From: Methylobacterium nonmethylotrophicum
GTDB lineage: Bacteria > Pseudomonadota > Alphaproteobacteria > Rhizobiales > Beijerinckiaceae
NCBI RefSeq assembly: GCF_004745635.1
Contig: NZ_SRLB01000007.1
Span: forward strand, 124,001 to 188,000
DNA length: 64,000 nt
Direction of reading: 5' to 3'
Part shown: in pieces, positions 43,557-52,930 of the stretch
Numbering within the stretch: the first letter of the stretch is position 1
How the letters are laid out: every line of letters starts with the position of its first letter
Notes under the pieces: model-generated
The model's database searches: none
The model's input: only the letters and a program-made list of their open reading frames with translations
What the model was told of the DNA's origin: nothing
Translations under genes and position numbers: made by a program

Positions 43557-44344
43557 CAGTACGCGGCCTGCGAGCGAAAAACCTCGCGCAGCGTCAGCGC
43601 CAGGATGACGAGGTCGAGGAGCAGCGACCAATGCGCGATGTAGGCGAGGTCGAGGTCGACGCGGCGCTGCATCGCCGCGGCGTTCGGCGTCTCGCCCCGG
43701 CAGCCGCGCACCTGCGCCCAGCCGGTGATGCCGGGGCGCACCGCGTGCCGCTCGGCGTAGCGGGCGACAACCCCCGAGAACTGCGCGTCATGCGCCACGG
43801 CGTGCGGCCGCGGCCCGACGAGGGACATCGAGCCGAGGAGCACGTTCACGAGCTGCGGCAGCTCGTCGAGGCTGGTGCGGCGCAGGATGCGGCCGATGCG
43901 GGTCACCCGCGGGTCGTCGCGCCGGGCCTGCCGGACCACCGCGCCGTTCTCGCAGCAGGTCATGGTGCGAAACTTCCAGACCCGGAACGGCCGGTTGCCG
44001 AGCCCGATGCGGCTCTGGCGAAACAGCACCGGCCCGGGAGAATCCCACTTGATCAAGACCGCGATGGCGAGGAGGAGCGGCAGCAGCAGCAGGAGGCCGG
44101 CCGTCGCTCCGGCGATGTCGAGGGCGCGCTTGAGCGCGGGGCCCATCCCGCGCCGCGGCATGCTCGTGACGAACGCCCGGGCGGCCGTTCCCGCGACCGC
44201 CTCGCCCGCGGGCGCCAGGGTCGGCAGGCCCGGGGCGAAAAGCAGGGCGAGGCTGCCGCCGGAAAGCCCGCCAGCGTCGAGCCCACCCCTCCCGATCCCA
44301 TCATCGCCGCCCGCGCGGAATTGCGGTCGTGCTCCACGAGCCAT
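43556..44344 (-). CDS. Undecaprenyl-phosphate sugar phosphotransferase (ExoY/WbaP-type)
   Basis: The 262-residue protein has one membrane helix near 80-100 (LLLLLPLLLAIAVLI) and the phosphoglycosyltransferase core: WDSPGPVLFRQSRIG, the KFRTM motif, RRTSLDELPQLVNVL and GSMSLVGPRP. It transfers a hexose-1-phosphate from a UDP-sugar to undecaprenyl phosphate, the first step of exopolysaccharide repeat assembly. The short length without extra N-terminal helices fits ExoY rather than full WbaP. The first ~65 residues are atypical, so the true start may be internal. It is divergent from the ExoF-like gene across a promoter with paired GTTAACGA repeats. Confidence 0.9.
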   Translation of the reverse strand: MARGARPQFRAGGDDGIGRGGLDAGGLSGGSLALLFAPGLPTLAPAGEAVAGTAARAFVTSMPRRGMGPALKRALDIAGATAGLLLLLPLLLAIAVLIKWDSPGPVLFRQSRIGLGNRPFRVWKFRTMTCCENGAVVRQARRDDPRVTRIGRILRRTSLDELPQLVNVLLGSMSLVGPRPHAVAHDAQFSGVVARYAERHAVRPGITGWAQVRGCRGETPNAAAMQRRVDLDLAYIAHWSLLLDLVILALTLREVFRSQAAY

Positions 44345-44358
44345 GCGCCGTCTCCACC

Positions 44359-44377
44359 GTTAACGAGTGGTTAACGA
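44359..44377. promoter_or_regulatory. Tandem GTTAACGA sites in the exopolysaccharide promoter region
   Basis: GTTAACGA occurs at 44359-44366 and 44370-44377, 11 bp apart (one helical turn), 15 bp upstream of the leftward ExoY-like start and 264 bp upstream of the rightward ExoF-like start. The spacing suits a dimeric regulator. The regulator is unknown. Confidence 0.45.
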
Positions 44378-44640
44378 TAGGCAGAGGCGCGACCATCAGG
44401 TCAATTTCACCACAATATCAGGCCGACATACGTCGCTTCATCTTGAATTACTCCCTTCGGAGAATGACTATTACACCAGAAGACACGAAGCGACCGGTGC
44501 GCCGGGTGGGCCGGGGCCGGGCACCCAGGCCTGCCTACCGCTTATTGGGAGGCTGCGCCGGGCGTCGGGGCGGTCGAGGTTCGGCCAACCCTCGGCGATG
44601 TCCGGCGTCGAGCCTGCCGGGACGAGAAGGCCTGACCCGC

Positions 44641-46029
44641 ATGCGCGCACGCTCCCGTCTTCCCGCCTCCCTCCGCCGCGGCCTCGTCCTCGGCGCGCTG
44701 TCCCTGCCGGCCGTGCTGGCGGGCCTGCCGGCGGGTGCCGCGGGCGGGCCGCCGGGTCCGGCCGCGGCCGGTCCGGGCGTCGCCGCGGCCGCCGCGGGCA
44801 GCCTCGCGGGCTACGCCCTCGGGCCCCTCGACCGCATCCGGCTCCGGGTGTTCGAGTGGCGGGCGAGCCGCGACGAGATCTTCGCCTGGACGGCGCTCAA
44901 CGACGAGTTCACCATCGGGGCGGACGGCACGCTGTCGCTGCCGATCGTCGGCGACATCCCGGTGGCCGGGCTGCCGACCCGCGAGGTCGGCCGGCTGGTG
45001 GCCCGGCGCCTGCGCGACCGCATGGAGCTGGCGGACGCCCCCGACACCGCGGTCGAGATCGCCCAGTACCGCCCGTTCTACATCAGCGGCAGCGTCGACA
45101 AGCCCGGCGAATACGCCTTCCGGCCGGGGCTGACCGTAGCCAAGGCGGTGGCGCTGGCGGGCGGACCGCCGCGCATCGCCGATGGCGGCCTCCTGCGCCT
45201 CGAGCGCGACGCGATCACGGCGCGGGGCGACCTCGCCGGCCTGCACAAGGAGCGCGAGCAGCTGACCATCCGCCTCGTGCGCCTCGCCGCCGAGCGCGAC
45301 GACAAGCCGAAGGTGGACTACCCGAAGGAGCTGGCCGCCCGCCCGGATCCCGGCCTTCTGGCGCTCATCGACCGCGAGACCTCGATCTTCGAGGCGCGCC
45401 GCAAGGCGCTCGCGACCCAGGTCGACGCGATCGAGGACCTGAAGCGGTTCCTGCGCCAGCAGATCGACGCCCTGAACGGCCAGCTCGCCACCATCGACAC
45501 CCAGATCAAGCTGATCGCCACCGAGATCCGCAGCAACGAGCAGCTCGCCGAACGCGGCCTCGCCACGCAGCAGCGGACCATCGCGGCCGGCCGCGCGATG
45601 GCCCAGATGGAAAGCGAGAAGCTGCGCACCACCACCGAGCTCCTGCGCGCCCGCGAGGCGATCTCGCGCACCGACCTCGCGATCCTCGAGCTGCGCAGCC
45701 GGCGCGCCACCGAGGTCACGGGGGAGCTGCGCGACACCCAGCGTCAGCTCGAGCAGCTGAAGCCCCGGATGGAGACGGCCGAGCGGCTGATCCTGGAGGC
45801 CGAGGTCTCGGCCCCGCGCTACCTCGGCGACCGCGCCCAGGCCCGCCGCGCGAAGCCGACCTACCGCATCACCCGCCAGGGCGGTGCGGGGACGCAAGAG
45901 GTGGGCGCCGAGGAGGGCACGCCCCTGTTGCCGGGCGACGCCGTCAGCGTCGAGCTGCCGAACGCCGACCTGCCGGCGGTGTCCTGGCCGGCCTCGCCGC
46001 GGACGGGGGCGATGACGTCGTTGAACTGA
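44641..46029 (+). CDS. Polysaccharide export protein with coiled coil (ExoF-like)
   Basis: The 462-residue protein starts at ATG 44641 with a signal peptide (RRGLVLGALSLPAVLAGLPAG). A Poly_export domain follows (about 50-130: YALGPLDRIRLRVFEW, GTLSLPIVGDIPVAGLP), then an SLBB-like part (FYISGSVDKPGEYAF). A long coiled coil (about 190-400) and a short C-terminal globular end complete it. This layout matches ExoF-type periplasmic export proteins of rhizobia, which pair with Wzc-like proteins. The longer frame from 44329 has no signal and is probably leader DNA. Confidence 0.87.
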   Translation: MRARSRLPASLRRGLVLGALSLPAVLAGLPAGAAGGPPGPAAAGPGVAAAAAGSLAGYALGPLDRIRLRVFEWRASRDEIFAWTALNDEFTIGADGTLSLPIVGDIPVAGLPTREVGRLVARRLRDRMELADAPDTAVEIAQYRPFYISGSVDKPGEYAFRPGLTVAKAVALAGGPPRIADGGLLRLERDAITARGDLAGLHKEREQLTIRLVRLAAERDDKPKVDYPKELAARPDPGLLALIDRETSIFEARRKALATQVDAIEDLKRFLRQQIDALNGQLATIDTQIKLIATEIRSNEQLAERGLATQQRTIAAGRAMAQMESEKLRTTTELLRAREAISRTDLAILELRSRRATEVTGELRDTQRQLEQLKPRMETAERLILEAEVSAPRYLGDRAQARRAKPTYRITRQGGAGTQEVGAEEGTPLLPGDAVSVELPNADLPAVSWPASPRTGAMTSLN

Positions 46030-46035
46030 GGGCGC

Positions 46036-46413
46036 TCAACCGCGGCCGCGCCACCACGCGACGACGCGCGTCCATTTCGCCTCGAGCCAGCGCGCCGCTC
46101 GCTCGAGCGACGGCTTCATGCCGGGGATGTCCTCGCTGAGGAGGGCGAGGCCCAAGGGGAGCATCCACAGGCCGAAGACCGGCAGGATCGCCAGGAAGCC
46201 GCCGACGATCAGCAGGAGCGCGGCCGGGATCCGGACCCAGCGCCGCGACGGCGCCCGCAGCCAGGTGACCGCGTCCCCGACCCGTCGCGGCAGGAGTTCG
46301 AGCAGCCGGGCGATCCGGGCGTCCCAGGCCGCGGCCAGCGGGTTCGGGGATCCTTGAGCAGGGTCTTGCGCCGTGGCGGGCGGGCGGGCGCGGGTGGTGT
46401 CGTGGCTGATCAT
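46036..46413 (-). CDS. Conserved small membrane protein
   Basis: The 125-residue product starts MISHDTTRARPPATAQ, has an amphipathic region and one hydrophobic hairpin (RIPAALLLIVGGFLAILPVFGLWMLPLGLALLS), and a Trp-rich basic tail ending WWRGRG. Proteins with a similar IPAxLLIxGGxLxxLPxxGxWMLPLGL core are conserved in Hyphomicrobiales without assigned function. ATG 46413 is preferred because the extension from 46479 is Arg/Pro-rich. Confidence 0.75.
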   Translation of the reverse strand: MISHDTTRARPPATAQDPAQGSPNPLAAAWDARIARLLELLPRRVGDAVTWLRAPSRRWVRIPAALLLIVGGFLAILPVFGLWMLPLGLALLSEDIPGMKPSLERAARWLEAKWTRVVAWWRGRG

Positions 46414-46535
46414 GATGGGAAACAAAGCGGCAAAACGGCCCAACGGTTCCGCGCCGCCGCGCGGCACGCGTTTGCGCACCCTGCGAGGCCGCGCCGCATT
46501 GCCGAGCCCCGGCCCGCGACCTAACTCCAGGCCTC

Positions 46536-47786
46536 ATGGAGAATACCGGCGAAGCAGGGTGCGGCGCCACCCCGGCGGCGGGCACCTTGCAGGTCCGCGT
46601 CGTCCAGAGCATCTCCGAGGTCGCGGCGGCGGACTGGGATCGCTGCGCCCTCTCGGCCGAATCGCTGGCGGGGGCGGCCGAGAGCCACAACCCCTTCGTC
46701 AGCCACGCCTTCCTGTCGGCGCTCGAGGATTCCGCTTGCGTTGGCGGCCGCACCGGCTGGCTGCCGCTGCATGTCGCGGTCGAGCGGGACGGCCGCGTGA
46801 TCGGCTACGTGCCCTGCTACCTGAAATCCCACTCGCAGGGCGAGTACGTGTTCGATTACGGCTGGGCCGACGCCTTCGAGCGCGCCGGCGGCCGCTACTA
46901 CCCGAAGCTGCAGATCAGCGTGCCGTTCACGCCCGTCACCGGCCCGCGCTTTCTGATCGCCCCGGGCGAGGATCCCGACGAGGCCACCGCCGCGCTCGTC
47001 GCGGGCCTGCGGGCGCTGCGCCAGCAGGTCAAGGCCTCCTCGATCCACGCCACGTTCCTGCCCGAGACGGAAGCCGAGCGGGCCGGCGATCTCGGCTTCC
47101 TGCGCCGGGTCGACCAGCAGTTCCACTGGGACAATGCCGGCTACAGTACCTTCGACGATTTCCTCGGGGCGCTTGCCTCGCGCAAGCGCAAGGCGATCAA
47201 GCGCGAGCGCCGCGACGCGCTGGCGGCCGGGCTCACCATCGAGTGGGTCACCGGCTCGGACCTCACGGAAGCGCACTGGGACGCGTTCTACCGCTTCTAC
47301 ATGGATACCGGCTCGCGCAAGTGGGGCCGGCCCTACCTCAACCGCCGCTTCTTCTCGCTCATCGGCGAGCGGATGCCGGAGCGCATCCTGCTGGTGATGG
47401 CCCGGCGCGAGGGCAAATACGTCGCCGGCGCCATCAACCTGATCGGCGACCGGGCCCTCTACGGCCGCAACTGGGGCTGCATCGAGGACCACCCGTTCCT
47501 TCACTTCGAGGTCTGCTACTACCAGGCGATCGACTTCGCGATCACCCGCGGGCTCGCCCGGGTCGAGGCCGGCGCGCAAGGGGAGCACAAGCTCGCCCGG
47601 GGCTACCGGCCGGTGATCACCCATTCGGCCCATGATATCGCCGATCCGTCCTTGCGCGCGGCGATCGCCGACTACCTCGCCCGCGAGGCGCGCCACGTCG
47701 AGGCGGCGGCGGAAGCCCTCGACGCGGCGACGCCGTTCCGCAAGGGCGAGAACGGCAAAGAAGAGGATGTCAGGGGCGAGGACTGA
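46536..47786 (+). CDS. DUF482/GNAT-like acyltransferase
   Basis: The 416-residue protein fits the PF04339 family (DUF482, FemAB/GNAT-like fold). Landmarks are NPFVSHAFLSALEDS near 50-65, the GYVPCYLKSHSQGEYVFDYGWAD block, RKRKAIKRERRDA in the centre and GRNWGCIEDHPFLHFEVCYYQ near the C-terminus. Members are annotated as putative N-acyltransferases or peptidoglycan-linked enzymes; the substrate is not established. It is monocistronic, next to envelope and polysaccharide genes, which fits a cell-envelope role. Confidence 0.87.
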   Translation: MENTGEAGCGATPAAGTLQVRVVQSISEVAAADWDRCALSAESLAGAAESHNPFVSHAFLSALEDSACVGGRTGWLPLHVAVERDGRVIGYVPCYLKSHSQGEYVFDYGWADAFERAGGRYYPKLQISVPFTPVTGPRFLIAPGEDPDEATAALVAGLRALRQQVKASSIHATFLPETEAERAGDLGFLRRVDQQFHWDNAGYSTFDDFLGALASRKRKAIKRERRDALAAGLTIEWVTGSDLTEAHWDAFYRFYMDTGSRKWGRPYLNRRFFSLIGERMPERILLVMARREGKYVAGAINLIGDRALYGRNWGCIEDHPFLHFEVCYYQAIDFAITRGLARVEAGAQGEHKLARGYRPVITHSAHDIADPSLRAAIADYLAREARHVEAAAEALDAATPFRKGENGKEEDVRGED

Positions 47787-47870
47787 CAGCGCCGTAGCGC
47801 GGCACCGCCCGGGCGGCTACGCTTCGCGCACGGGGCCCGCCAGAGGCTCCGGTTCGGGAGCGAGACCGTC

Positions 47871-49232
47871 ATGTCGAGGAGCGAGGAAGGGCGCGGGCGC
47901 GCGTCCCGCCGGTTCATGCTGGGCTGCATCGGGGCGGCGGCCGTGGTGCTCGCCACGCCGGCCCTGGCGGACCAGGCCCTGCGGCCGCGCAGCGGCGAGG
48001 CCTTGGCGCCGGCCCGGCCGGAGGAGGTCGGGCTCTCCGCCGAGCGCCTCGGCCGCATCAAGCGGGTGCTGGAGGAGGAGGTGGCGGCCGGGCGCCTGCC
48101 CGGCGCCGTGGTGATGATCGCCCGGCGCGGCCGCCTCGCTTACGCCGAGAGCGTCGGCTTCCGCGACAAGGCGTCCGGCGCACCGCTCACCAAGGACGCG
48201 ATCTTCCGCATCTACTCGATGACGAAGCCGCTCGCCTCGGTCGGCGCCATGACGCTGGTCGAGGACGGCCGCATCCAGCTCACCGACCCGGTGTCGAAAT
48301 ACCTGCCGGAGTTCAAGGACCTGAAGGTGGCGGCAAGCCGCCCGAACGTGCTGGGCGAAGCCTCTCCCGACCTCGTGCCGGCCGAGCGCGCGCCCACCGT
48401 GCAGGATCTTCTCCGCCACTCCGCCGGGCTCGCCTACGGCGAGATCACCACCAACCCGGCGGTGAAGGCGGCCTACACCAAGGCCGGCCTGTTCAAGCCC
48501 GATTTCGACTACAACACCACCGACCTGACGCCGGAGGAATTCACGACGCGGATCGCCGCGGCGCCGCTCGCCTACCAGCCCGGCACGGTCTGGCAGTACA
48601 GCCTCGCGGTCGACGTGCTCGGCCGCGTCGTCGAGAAGGCCTCCGGCCAGCGCCTCGGCGACTACCTGGCTGAGCGTGTCTTCCGGCCGCTCAGGATGAC
48701 CGAGACCGGCTTCTCGGTGCCGGCCGACAAGGCCGGCCGGATTGCTCAGGCGCTGCCGACCGACCCCGCCACCGGCGCGCCGAACCGGCTCATCGACGGC
48801 GCGGCACCGAAGAACGATTCCGGCGGCGCCGGCGGCTACGGCACGGCCGGCGACTACCTGCGCTTCGCCCAGGCGCTCCTCGACGGCGGCAGCCTCGACG
48901 GGGCCCGGGTGCTCAGCCGCACGACCGTCGAGCTGATGACCGCCGACCATCTCGGCGACCGGATCAAGCCGGTGGTCAGCCCCGGCGAGCTGCTGATGGG
49001 CGTGCCCGGCTACACCTTCGGCCTCGGCTTCATGGTGCGCAAGGAGGCGGGCGTCGCCGGCGTGCCGGGCTCGAAGGGCGAATTCATGTGGGCGGGCTAT
49101 GCCGGCACGTTCTTCTGGGTCGATCCCAAGGAGGACCTGGCGGTGGTGATGATGACCCAGGCGCCGGGCCCGAGCCGGGCCTATTACCGGCGCGAGATCA
49201 AGCAGCTCGTCTACGGCGCCATCGCCGATTGA
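47871..49232 (+). CDS. Class C beta-lactamase-fold serine hydrolase (exported)
   Basis: The 453-residue protein has a Tat-like signal (SRRFMLGCIGAAAVVLATPALA). The beta-lactamase/D-Ala peptidase fold has the nucleophile Ser116 in SMTK (Lys119), a Tyr-containing YSL motif in WQYSLAVDVLG, and a C-terminal WAGYAGTFFWVDP box. These features resemble EstB-type esterases and DAP-like peptidases rather than true AmpC, since a KTG box is not evident. Probably a periplasmic esterase or peptidase. Single gene. Confidence 0.88.
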   Translation: MSRSEEGRGRASRRFMLGCIGAAAVVLATPALADQALRPRSGEALAPARPEEVGLSAERLGRIKRVLEEEVAAGRLPGAVVMIARRGRLAYAESVGFRDKASGAPLTKDAIFRIYSMTKPLASVGAMTLVEDGRIQLTDPVSKYLPEFKDLKVAASRPNVLGEASPDLVPAERAPTVQDLLRHSAGLAYGEITTNPAVKAAYTKAGLFKPDFDYNTTDLTPEEFTTRIAAAPLAYQPGTVWQYSLAVDVLGRVVEKASGQRLGDYLAERVFRPLRMTETGFSVPADKAGRIAQALPTDPATGAPNRLIDGAAPKNDSGGAGGYGTAGDYLRFAQALLDGGSLDGARVLSRTTVELMTADHLGDRIKPVVSPGELLMGVPGYTFGLGFMVRKEAGVAGVPGSKGEFMWAGYAGTFFWVDPKEDLAVVMMTQAPGPSRAYYRREIKQLVYGAIAD

Positions 49233-49353
49233 GCGGGCCGGGGCGCGGGCGGGCATGCGTCCGCGCCCCTGGACTCGCGGAATTCGGCACCCGAGGATGC
49301 GCCCCGTCCGGCCCGGGCGCGACCCGGGCCCTGTCCGGGAGCCTTTACGCCGC

Positions 49354-50523
49354 ATGTCACCGATCGACCGCATCCGTGCCGACCTCGAGGCGCTCACCGC
49401 CATCCGGCGCGATTTCCACGCCCATCCCGAGCTCGGCTTCGAGGAGGTGCGCACCTCCGGCATCGTGGCCGAGAAGCTCGCCTCGTGGGGGATCGAGGTC
49501 CATCGCGAGATCGGCCGCACCGGCGTCGTCGGCATCCTGAAGGGCCGCGGCACCAGCGACCGGCGCATCGGGCTTCGCGCCGACATGGACGCCCTGCCGA
49601 TCGAGGAGGCGACCAACCTCCCCTACCGCTCGACGGTGCCCGGCAAGATGCACGCCTGCGGCCATGACGGCCACACCACGATGCTGCTCGGCGCCGCCAA
49701 GTACCTGGCCGAGACCCGCGACTTCGACGGTACCGCGGTGTTCATCTTCCAGCCCGCGGAAGAGGGGTTGGGCGGCGCCCGCGCCATGCTGGCCGACGGG
49801 CTCTTCGCGCGCTTCCCCTGCGACGAGGTCTACGGCCTGCACAACAACCCGAGCGGGCGCACCGGCGAATTGTCGATCCGGGCCGGCGCGGCCATGGCCG
49901 CCGCCGACTTCTTCGACATCCGCATCATCGGCCGCGGCGCCCACGGGGCGCAGCCGAACCGCGGCATCGATCCGGTGGTGGTCCAGGCCGCCCTGGTCCA
50001 GGCGCTCCAGACGATCGTCAGCCGCAACGCCAACCCGCTGCAATCGGCGGTCCTGTCGATCACCCAGGTCCATGCGGGGGCGGCCTACAACGTGATCCCG
50101 GAGGAGGCCCACCTCGCCGGCACGATCCGCACCTTCGACGACGACGTGCGGGCGCTCGTCGCCCGGCGCATGCGCGAGATCGCGGCCGGCGTCGCGGCGA
50201 CCTTCGGGGCCGAGATCACGGTCGAGATCCGCGACATCTTCTCGGTCCTGCGCAACAGCGAGGCCCAGACGCAGGCCGCCGCCGAGATCGCGAGCGAATT
50301 GTTCGGATCCGCCCAGGTCGACACCGCGCCCGAGCCCAAGATGGGCAGCGAGGACTTCGCCGACATGCTGCACGCGGTGCCGGGCGCCTATGCCTGGCTC
50401 GGGGGCAAGGCCGGGGCGAACCTGCACAACGCCGCCTTCGACTTCGACGACGCGATCATCCCGCTCGGCGCCGCCTACCTGGCCCGGCTGGTCGAGCGGC
50501 GCTCGGCGGCGACCGCCGGCTGA
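49354..50523 (+). CDS. M20-family amidohydrolase (hippurate/N-acyl-amino-acid hydrolase)
   Basis: The 389-residue cytosolic enzyme has the M20D layout: RRDFHAHPELGFEE near the N-terminus, GLRADMDALPI, the metal-ligand segment KMHACGHDGHTTML, FQPAEEGLGGA and the dimerisation-domain block GRGAHGAQPNRGIDP. It should cleave N-acyl amino acids with two divalent metal ions. ATG 49354 is preferred over 49255 because the extension is Arg/Pro-rich and GGGAGCC precedes it. Confidence 0.92.
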   Translation: MSPIDRIRADLEALTAIRRDFHAHPELGFEEVRTSGIVAEKLASWGIEVHREIGRTGVVGILKGRGTSDRRIGLRADMDALPIEEATNLPYRSTVPGKMHACGHDGHTTMLLGAAKYLAETRDFDGTAVFIFQPAEEGLGGARAMLADGLFARFPCDEVYGLHNNPSGRTGELSIRAGAAMAAADFFDIRIIGRGAHGAQPNRGIDPVVVQAALVQALQTIVSRNANPLQSAVLSITQVHAGAAYNVIPEEAHLAGTIRTFDDDVRALVARRMREIAAGVAATFGAEITVEIRDIFSVLRNSEAQTQAAAEIASELFGSAQVDTAPEPKMGSEDFADMLHAVPGAYAWLGGKAGANLHNAAFDFDDAIIPLGAAYLARLVERRSAATAG

Positions 50524-50678
50524 GCGCCGGTTTCGATCGCGCCGCGGGTCGGATAGGGTCCCGGCCCCACATCCCTCAGCGTCATCCCGGGGCTCGCGCC
50601 AGGCGGGGTCCCGGGACGGCGCCGAGGACGGCAAGGCCGGCGACTGCGCCGCGGAAGGCTTCGACAGGGATACGTGCG

Positions 50679-51110
50679 ATGACCGAGACCGCCTACGACC
50701 CCCAGAACATCTTCGGCAAGATCCTGCGGGGCGAGGTGCCCTGCCACAAAGTCTACGAGAACGCGCACGTCATCGCGTTCATGGACGTGATGCCCCAGGC
50801 CGACGGCCACACCCTGGTGGTGCCGAAGACCCCGAGCCGCAACCTCCTCGACGCGGATCCGGCCACGCTCGGCCATCTCTACGCCGCCGTGCAGATCGTG
50901 GCGCGGGCCGCCAAGGCCGCCTTTTCGGCCGACGGCGTCGCCGTCTACCAGTACAACGAGGCGGCGGCGGGCCAGACCGTGTTCCACCTCCACGTCCACG
51001 TCCTGCCCCGCCACGAGGGCGTCGCCCCGCGCCGCCACGTCAGCGGCATGGCCGACCCGACGGTGCTGGCGGAGCATGCGGAGCGGATCCGGACGGCGCT
51101 CGAGGGCTGA
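50679..51110 (+). CDS. HIT-family nucleotide hydrolase/transferase
   Basis: The 143-residue protein has the HIT layout: IFGKILRGEVPCHKVYE, DGHTLVVPKTPSRN and the active-site triad HLHVHVLPR. It is close to Hint-type adenosine 5'-monophosphoramidases. The ATG at 50679 is preceded by GACAGGGA. Monocistronic, ahead of a convergent rpsD. Confidence 0.92.
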   Translation: MTETAYDPQNIFGKILRGEVPCHKVYENAHVIAFMDVMPQADGHTLVVPKTPSRNLLDADPATLGHLYAAVQIVARAAKAAFSADGVAVYQYNEAAAGQTVFHLHVHVLPRHEGVAPRRHVSGMADPTVLAEHAERIRTALEG

Positions 51111-51236
51111 TCCGGTCGTTACTGACGCAACGCAGCTCAGGACAGGCGCGAGGATTCTCCTCTTCCCGCCAGCGGCGAGAGGAGCGACCTACGCCTCTTC
51201 TTTTTCTGAGGCGCACTTCGATCCGACGTGAGCATC

Positions 51237-51266
51237 CAAAAAGAAAAGCCGCCCTCTCGGGCGGCT
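51237..51266 (-). terminator. Rho-independent terminator of rpsD
   Basis: On the minus strand AGCCGCCC-GAGA-GGGCGGCT (51266-51247) is followed by a T-rich run TTTCTTTTT. It lies about 30 bp after the rpsD stop. Confidence 0.85.
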
Positions 51267-51295
51267 CTCCTGTCGTCTCGCTCTGCGTCGCGCGA

Positions 51296-51913
51296 TCAGC
51301 GCGAGTAGAACTCGATCACCAGGTTCGGCTCCATCTGCACCGGGTAGGGCACCTCGGACAGGGTCGGCACGCGGGTCATGCGGGCCGTCATCTTGCCGTG
51401 GTCGACCTCGATGTAGTCGGGCACGTCGCGCTCGGCGAGCTGGCTCGCCACGACGACGATCTCGAGCTGCTTGGACGATTCCTTGATCTCGATCACGTCA
51501 TCCGGCTTCACGAGGTAGCTCGGAATGTTGACGCGCACGCCGTTCACCCGGATGTGGCCGTGGTTCACGAACTGGCGGGCGGCGAAGGGAGTCGCCACGA
51601 ACTTCGAGCGGTAGACCACCGCGTCGAGGCGGCGCTCGAGCAGGCCGACCAGGTTCTCGCCCGAGTCGCCGCGCAGGCGGATCGCCTCCGCGTAGTAGCG
51701 GCGGAACTGCTTCTCGGTGATGTTGCCGTAGTAGCCCTTGAGCTTCTGCTTGGCGCGCAGCTGCGTGCCGAAGTCGGACATCTTGCCCTTGCGGCGCTGG
51801 CCGTGCTGGCCCGGGCCGTACTCGCGGCGGTTCACGGGGCTCTTCGGGCGGCCCCAGATGTTCTGGCCCATGCGGCGATCGAGCTTGTGCTTCGCCTGAA
51901 CGCGTTTCGACAT
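51296..51913 (-). CDS. rpsD: 30S ribosomal protein S4
   Basis: The 205-residue protein is a complete S4: the start [20 protein letters not shown], a [15 protein letters not shown] segment, the S4 RNA-binding domain ([40 protein letters not shown]) and the C-terminal [16 protein letters not shown]. It binds 16S rRNA and starts 30S body assembly. It is monocistronic here, as in other alphaproteobacteria where rpsD lies outside the main ribosomal operons, and ends at a strong terminator. Confidence 0.98.
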   Translation of the reverse strand: MSKRVQAKHKLDRRMGQNIWGRPKSPVNRREYGPGQHGQRRKGKMSDFGTQLRAKQKLKGYYGNITEKQFRRYYAEAIRLRGDSGENLVGLLERRLDAVVYRSKFVATPFAARQFVNHGHIRVNGVRVNIPSYLVKPDDVIEIKESSKQLEIVVVASQLAERDVPDYIEVDHGKMTARMTRVPTLSEVPYPVQMEPNLVIEFYSR

Positions 51914-52108
51914 CGCGTGTCCTCTGAGAACTTATCGCATCACGTATGAGAGGAACGCGCCCTCCTCCCCCCGAATCCGGGGCGACAGAGCGGCCGTGAC
52001 GAGCCGCTCGCGGGTGCGCAAAATGCTGCGGGGCCCCGAACCGGAGCCCCGCGAACCGGGCGCTCATAAGCGACGAGGCCTGTTCGGTCAAGCGTCAGGG
52101 CGCGCGCG

Positions 52109-52930
52109 TCACGGCCGGAACCGCCTCTCGGCCTCCGCGTCCCGGGCGCCCAGGATCGACTCGTGGTCGCCCGGCACCGCGACGAAGGAGGTTCCGGCGG
52201 GCGCGGCCCGGGCCAGGCGGAGGCCGTACTTCACGGGGATCACCGGGTCGGCGTCGCCGTGCACGATCAGGATCGGCACCGCAACCGCGCCGATGATCCG
52301 GTCCGTGCGCCAGGGATCGGCGAGCAGGCCTGCCGGCAGGAGGCGGAAATGGTGGCGCGCCATCGCGGTCATCGAGTCGAACGGCGCCTCGAGGTAGAGG
52401 CCGAGCATGCCCGCCGCGCCGGCCCGGACAGCCACCGCGACCGCCACCGCGGTCCCGAGGGAATGGCCGTGCAGCAGCACCGGGGCCCCCGGCGCGCGCC
52501 GCCGTGCCTCGGCGAGGGCCGCGAGCCCGTCGGCGATCAGCCCGGCCTCGCTCGGGCGCCCGGTCGAGCCCGGATAGCCCCGGTAGGCCGGCGCCATCAC
52601 CCCCCAGCCGTGAGGCCGCCAGGGCCCCGCGGCGAACCGCTCGGCGTGCCATTCCGGCAGCGAGCCGTTGCCGTGGAAGCTCACCACCACGCCGGCGCCG
52701 GGTGCCGGCGGCAGCCACAGGGCGCGCAGGCGCTCGCCGTCCGGGGTCGTGATCGTGATCCGCTCGACCTCCGGCGGCAGGCGGGCGCCGGCCACGGGCA
52801 CCCGGCCGCCCTGCCCCGGATAGAGCAGGCCGCGCTGGAACCACCAGAACGCCGCCACGACGGCGGCGTAGAGCACAAGGATCGCGAGCAGCAGGCCGGC
52901 CGCGACCACCGCCGCCTGCCGGACGCTCAC
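52109..52930 (-). CDS. Membrane-anchored alpha/beta hydrolase
   Basis: The 273-residue protein has an N-terminal membrane helix (VVAAGLLLAILVLYAAVVAAFW), the nucleophile elbow GHSLG, an acid residue in HGDADPVIP and the catalytic His in PGDHES. The layout resembles BEM46/ABHD13-type hydrolases of the alpha/beta fold. Substrate unknown. Its ATG overlaps the murI stop by 4 bp, so it is translated after murI in one operon. Confidence 0.9.
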   Translation of the reverse strand: MSVRQAAVVAAGLLLAILVLYAAVVAAFWWFQRGLLYPGQGGRVPVAGARLPPEVERITITTPDGERLRALWLPPAPGAGVVVSFHGNGSLPEWHAERFAAGPWRPHGWGVMAPAYRGYPGSTGRPSEAGLIADGLAALAEARRRAPGAPVLLHGHSLGTAVAVAVAVRAGAAGMLGLYLEAPFDSMTAMARHHFRLLPAGLLADPWRTDRIIGAVAVPILIVHGDADPVIPVKYGLRLARAAPAGTSFVAVPGDHESILGARDAEAERRFRP

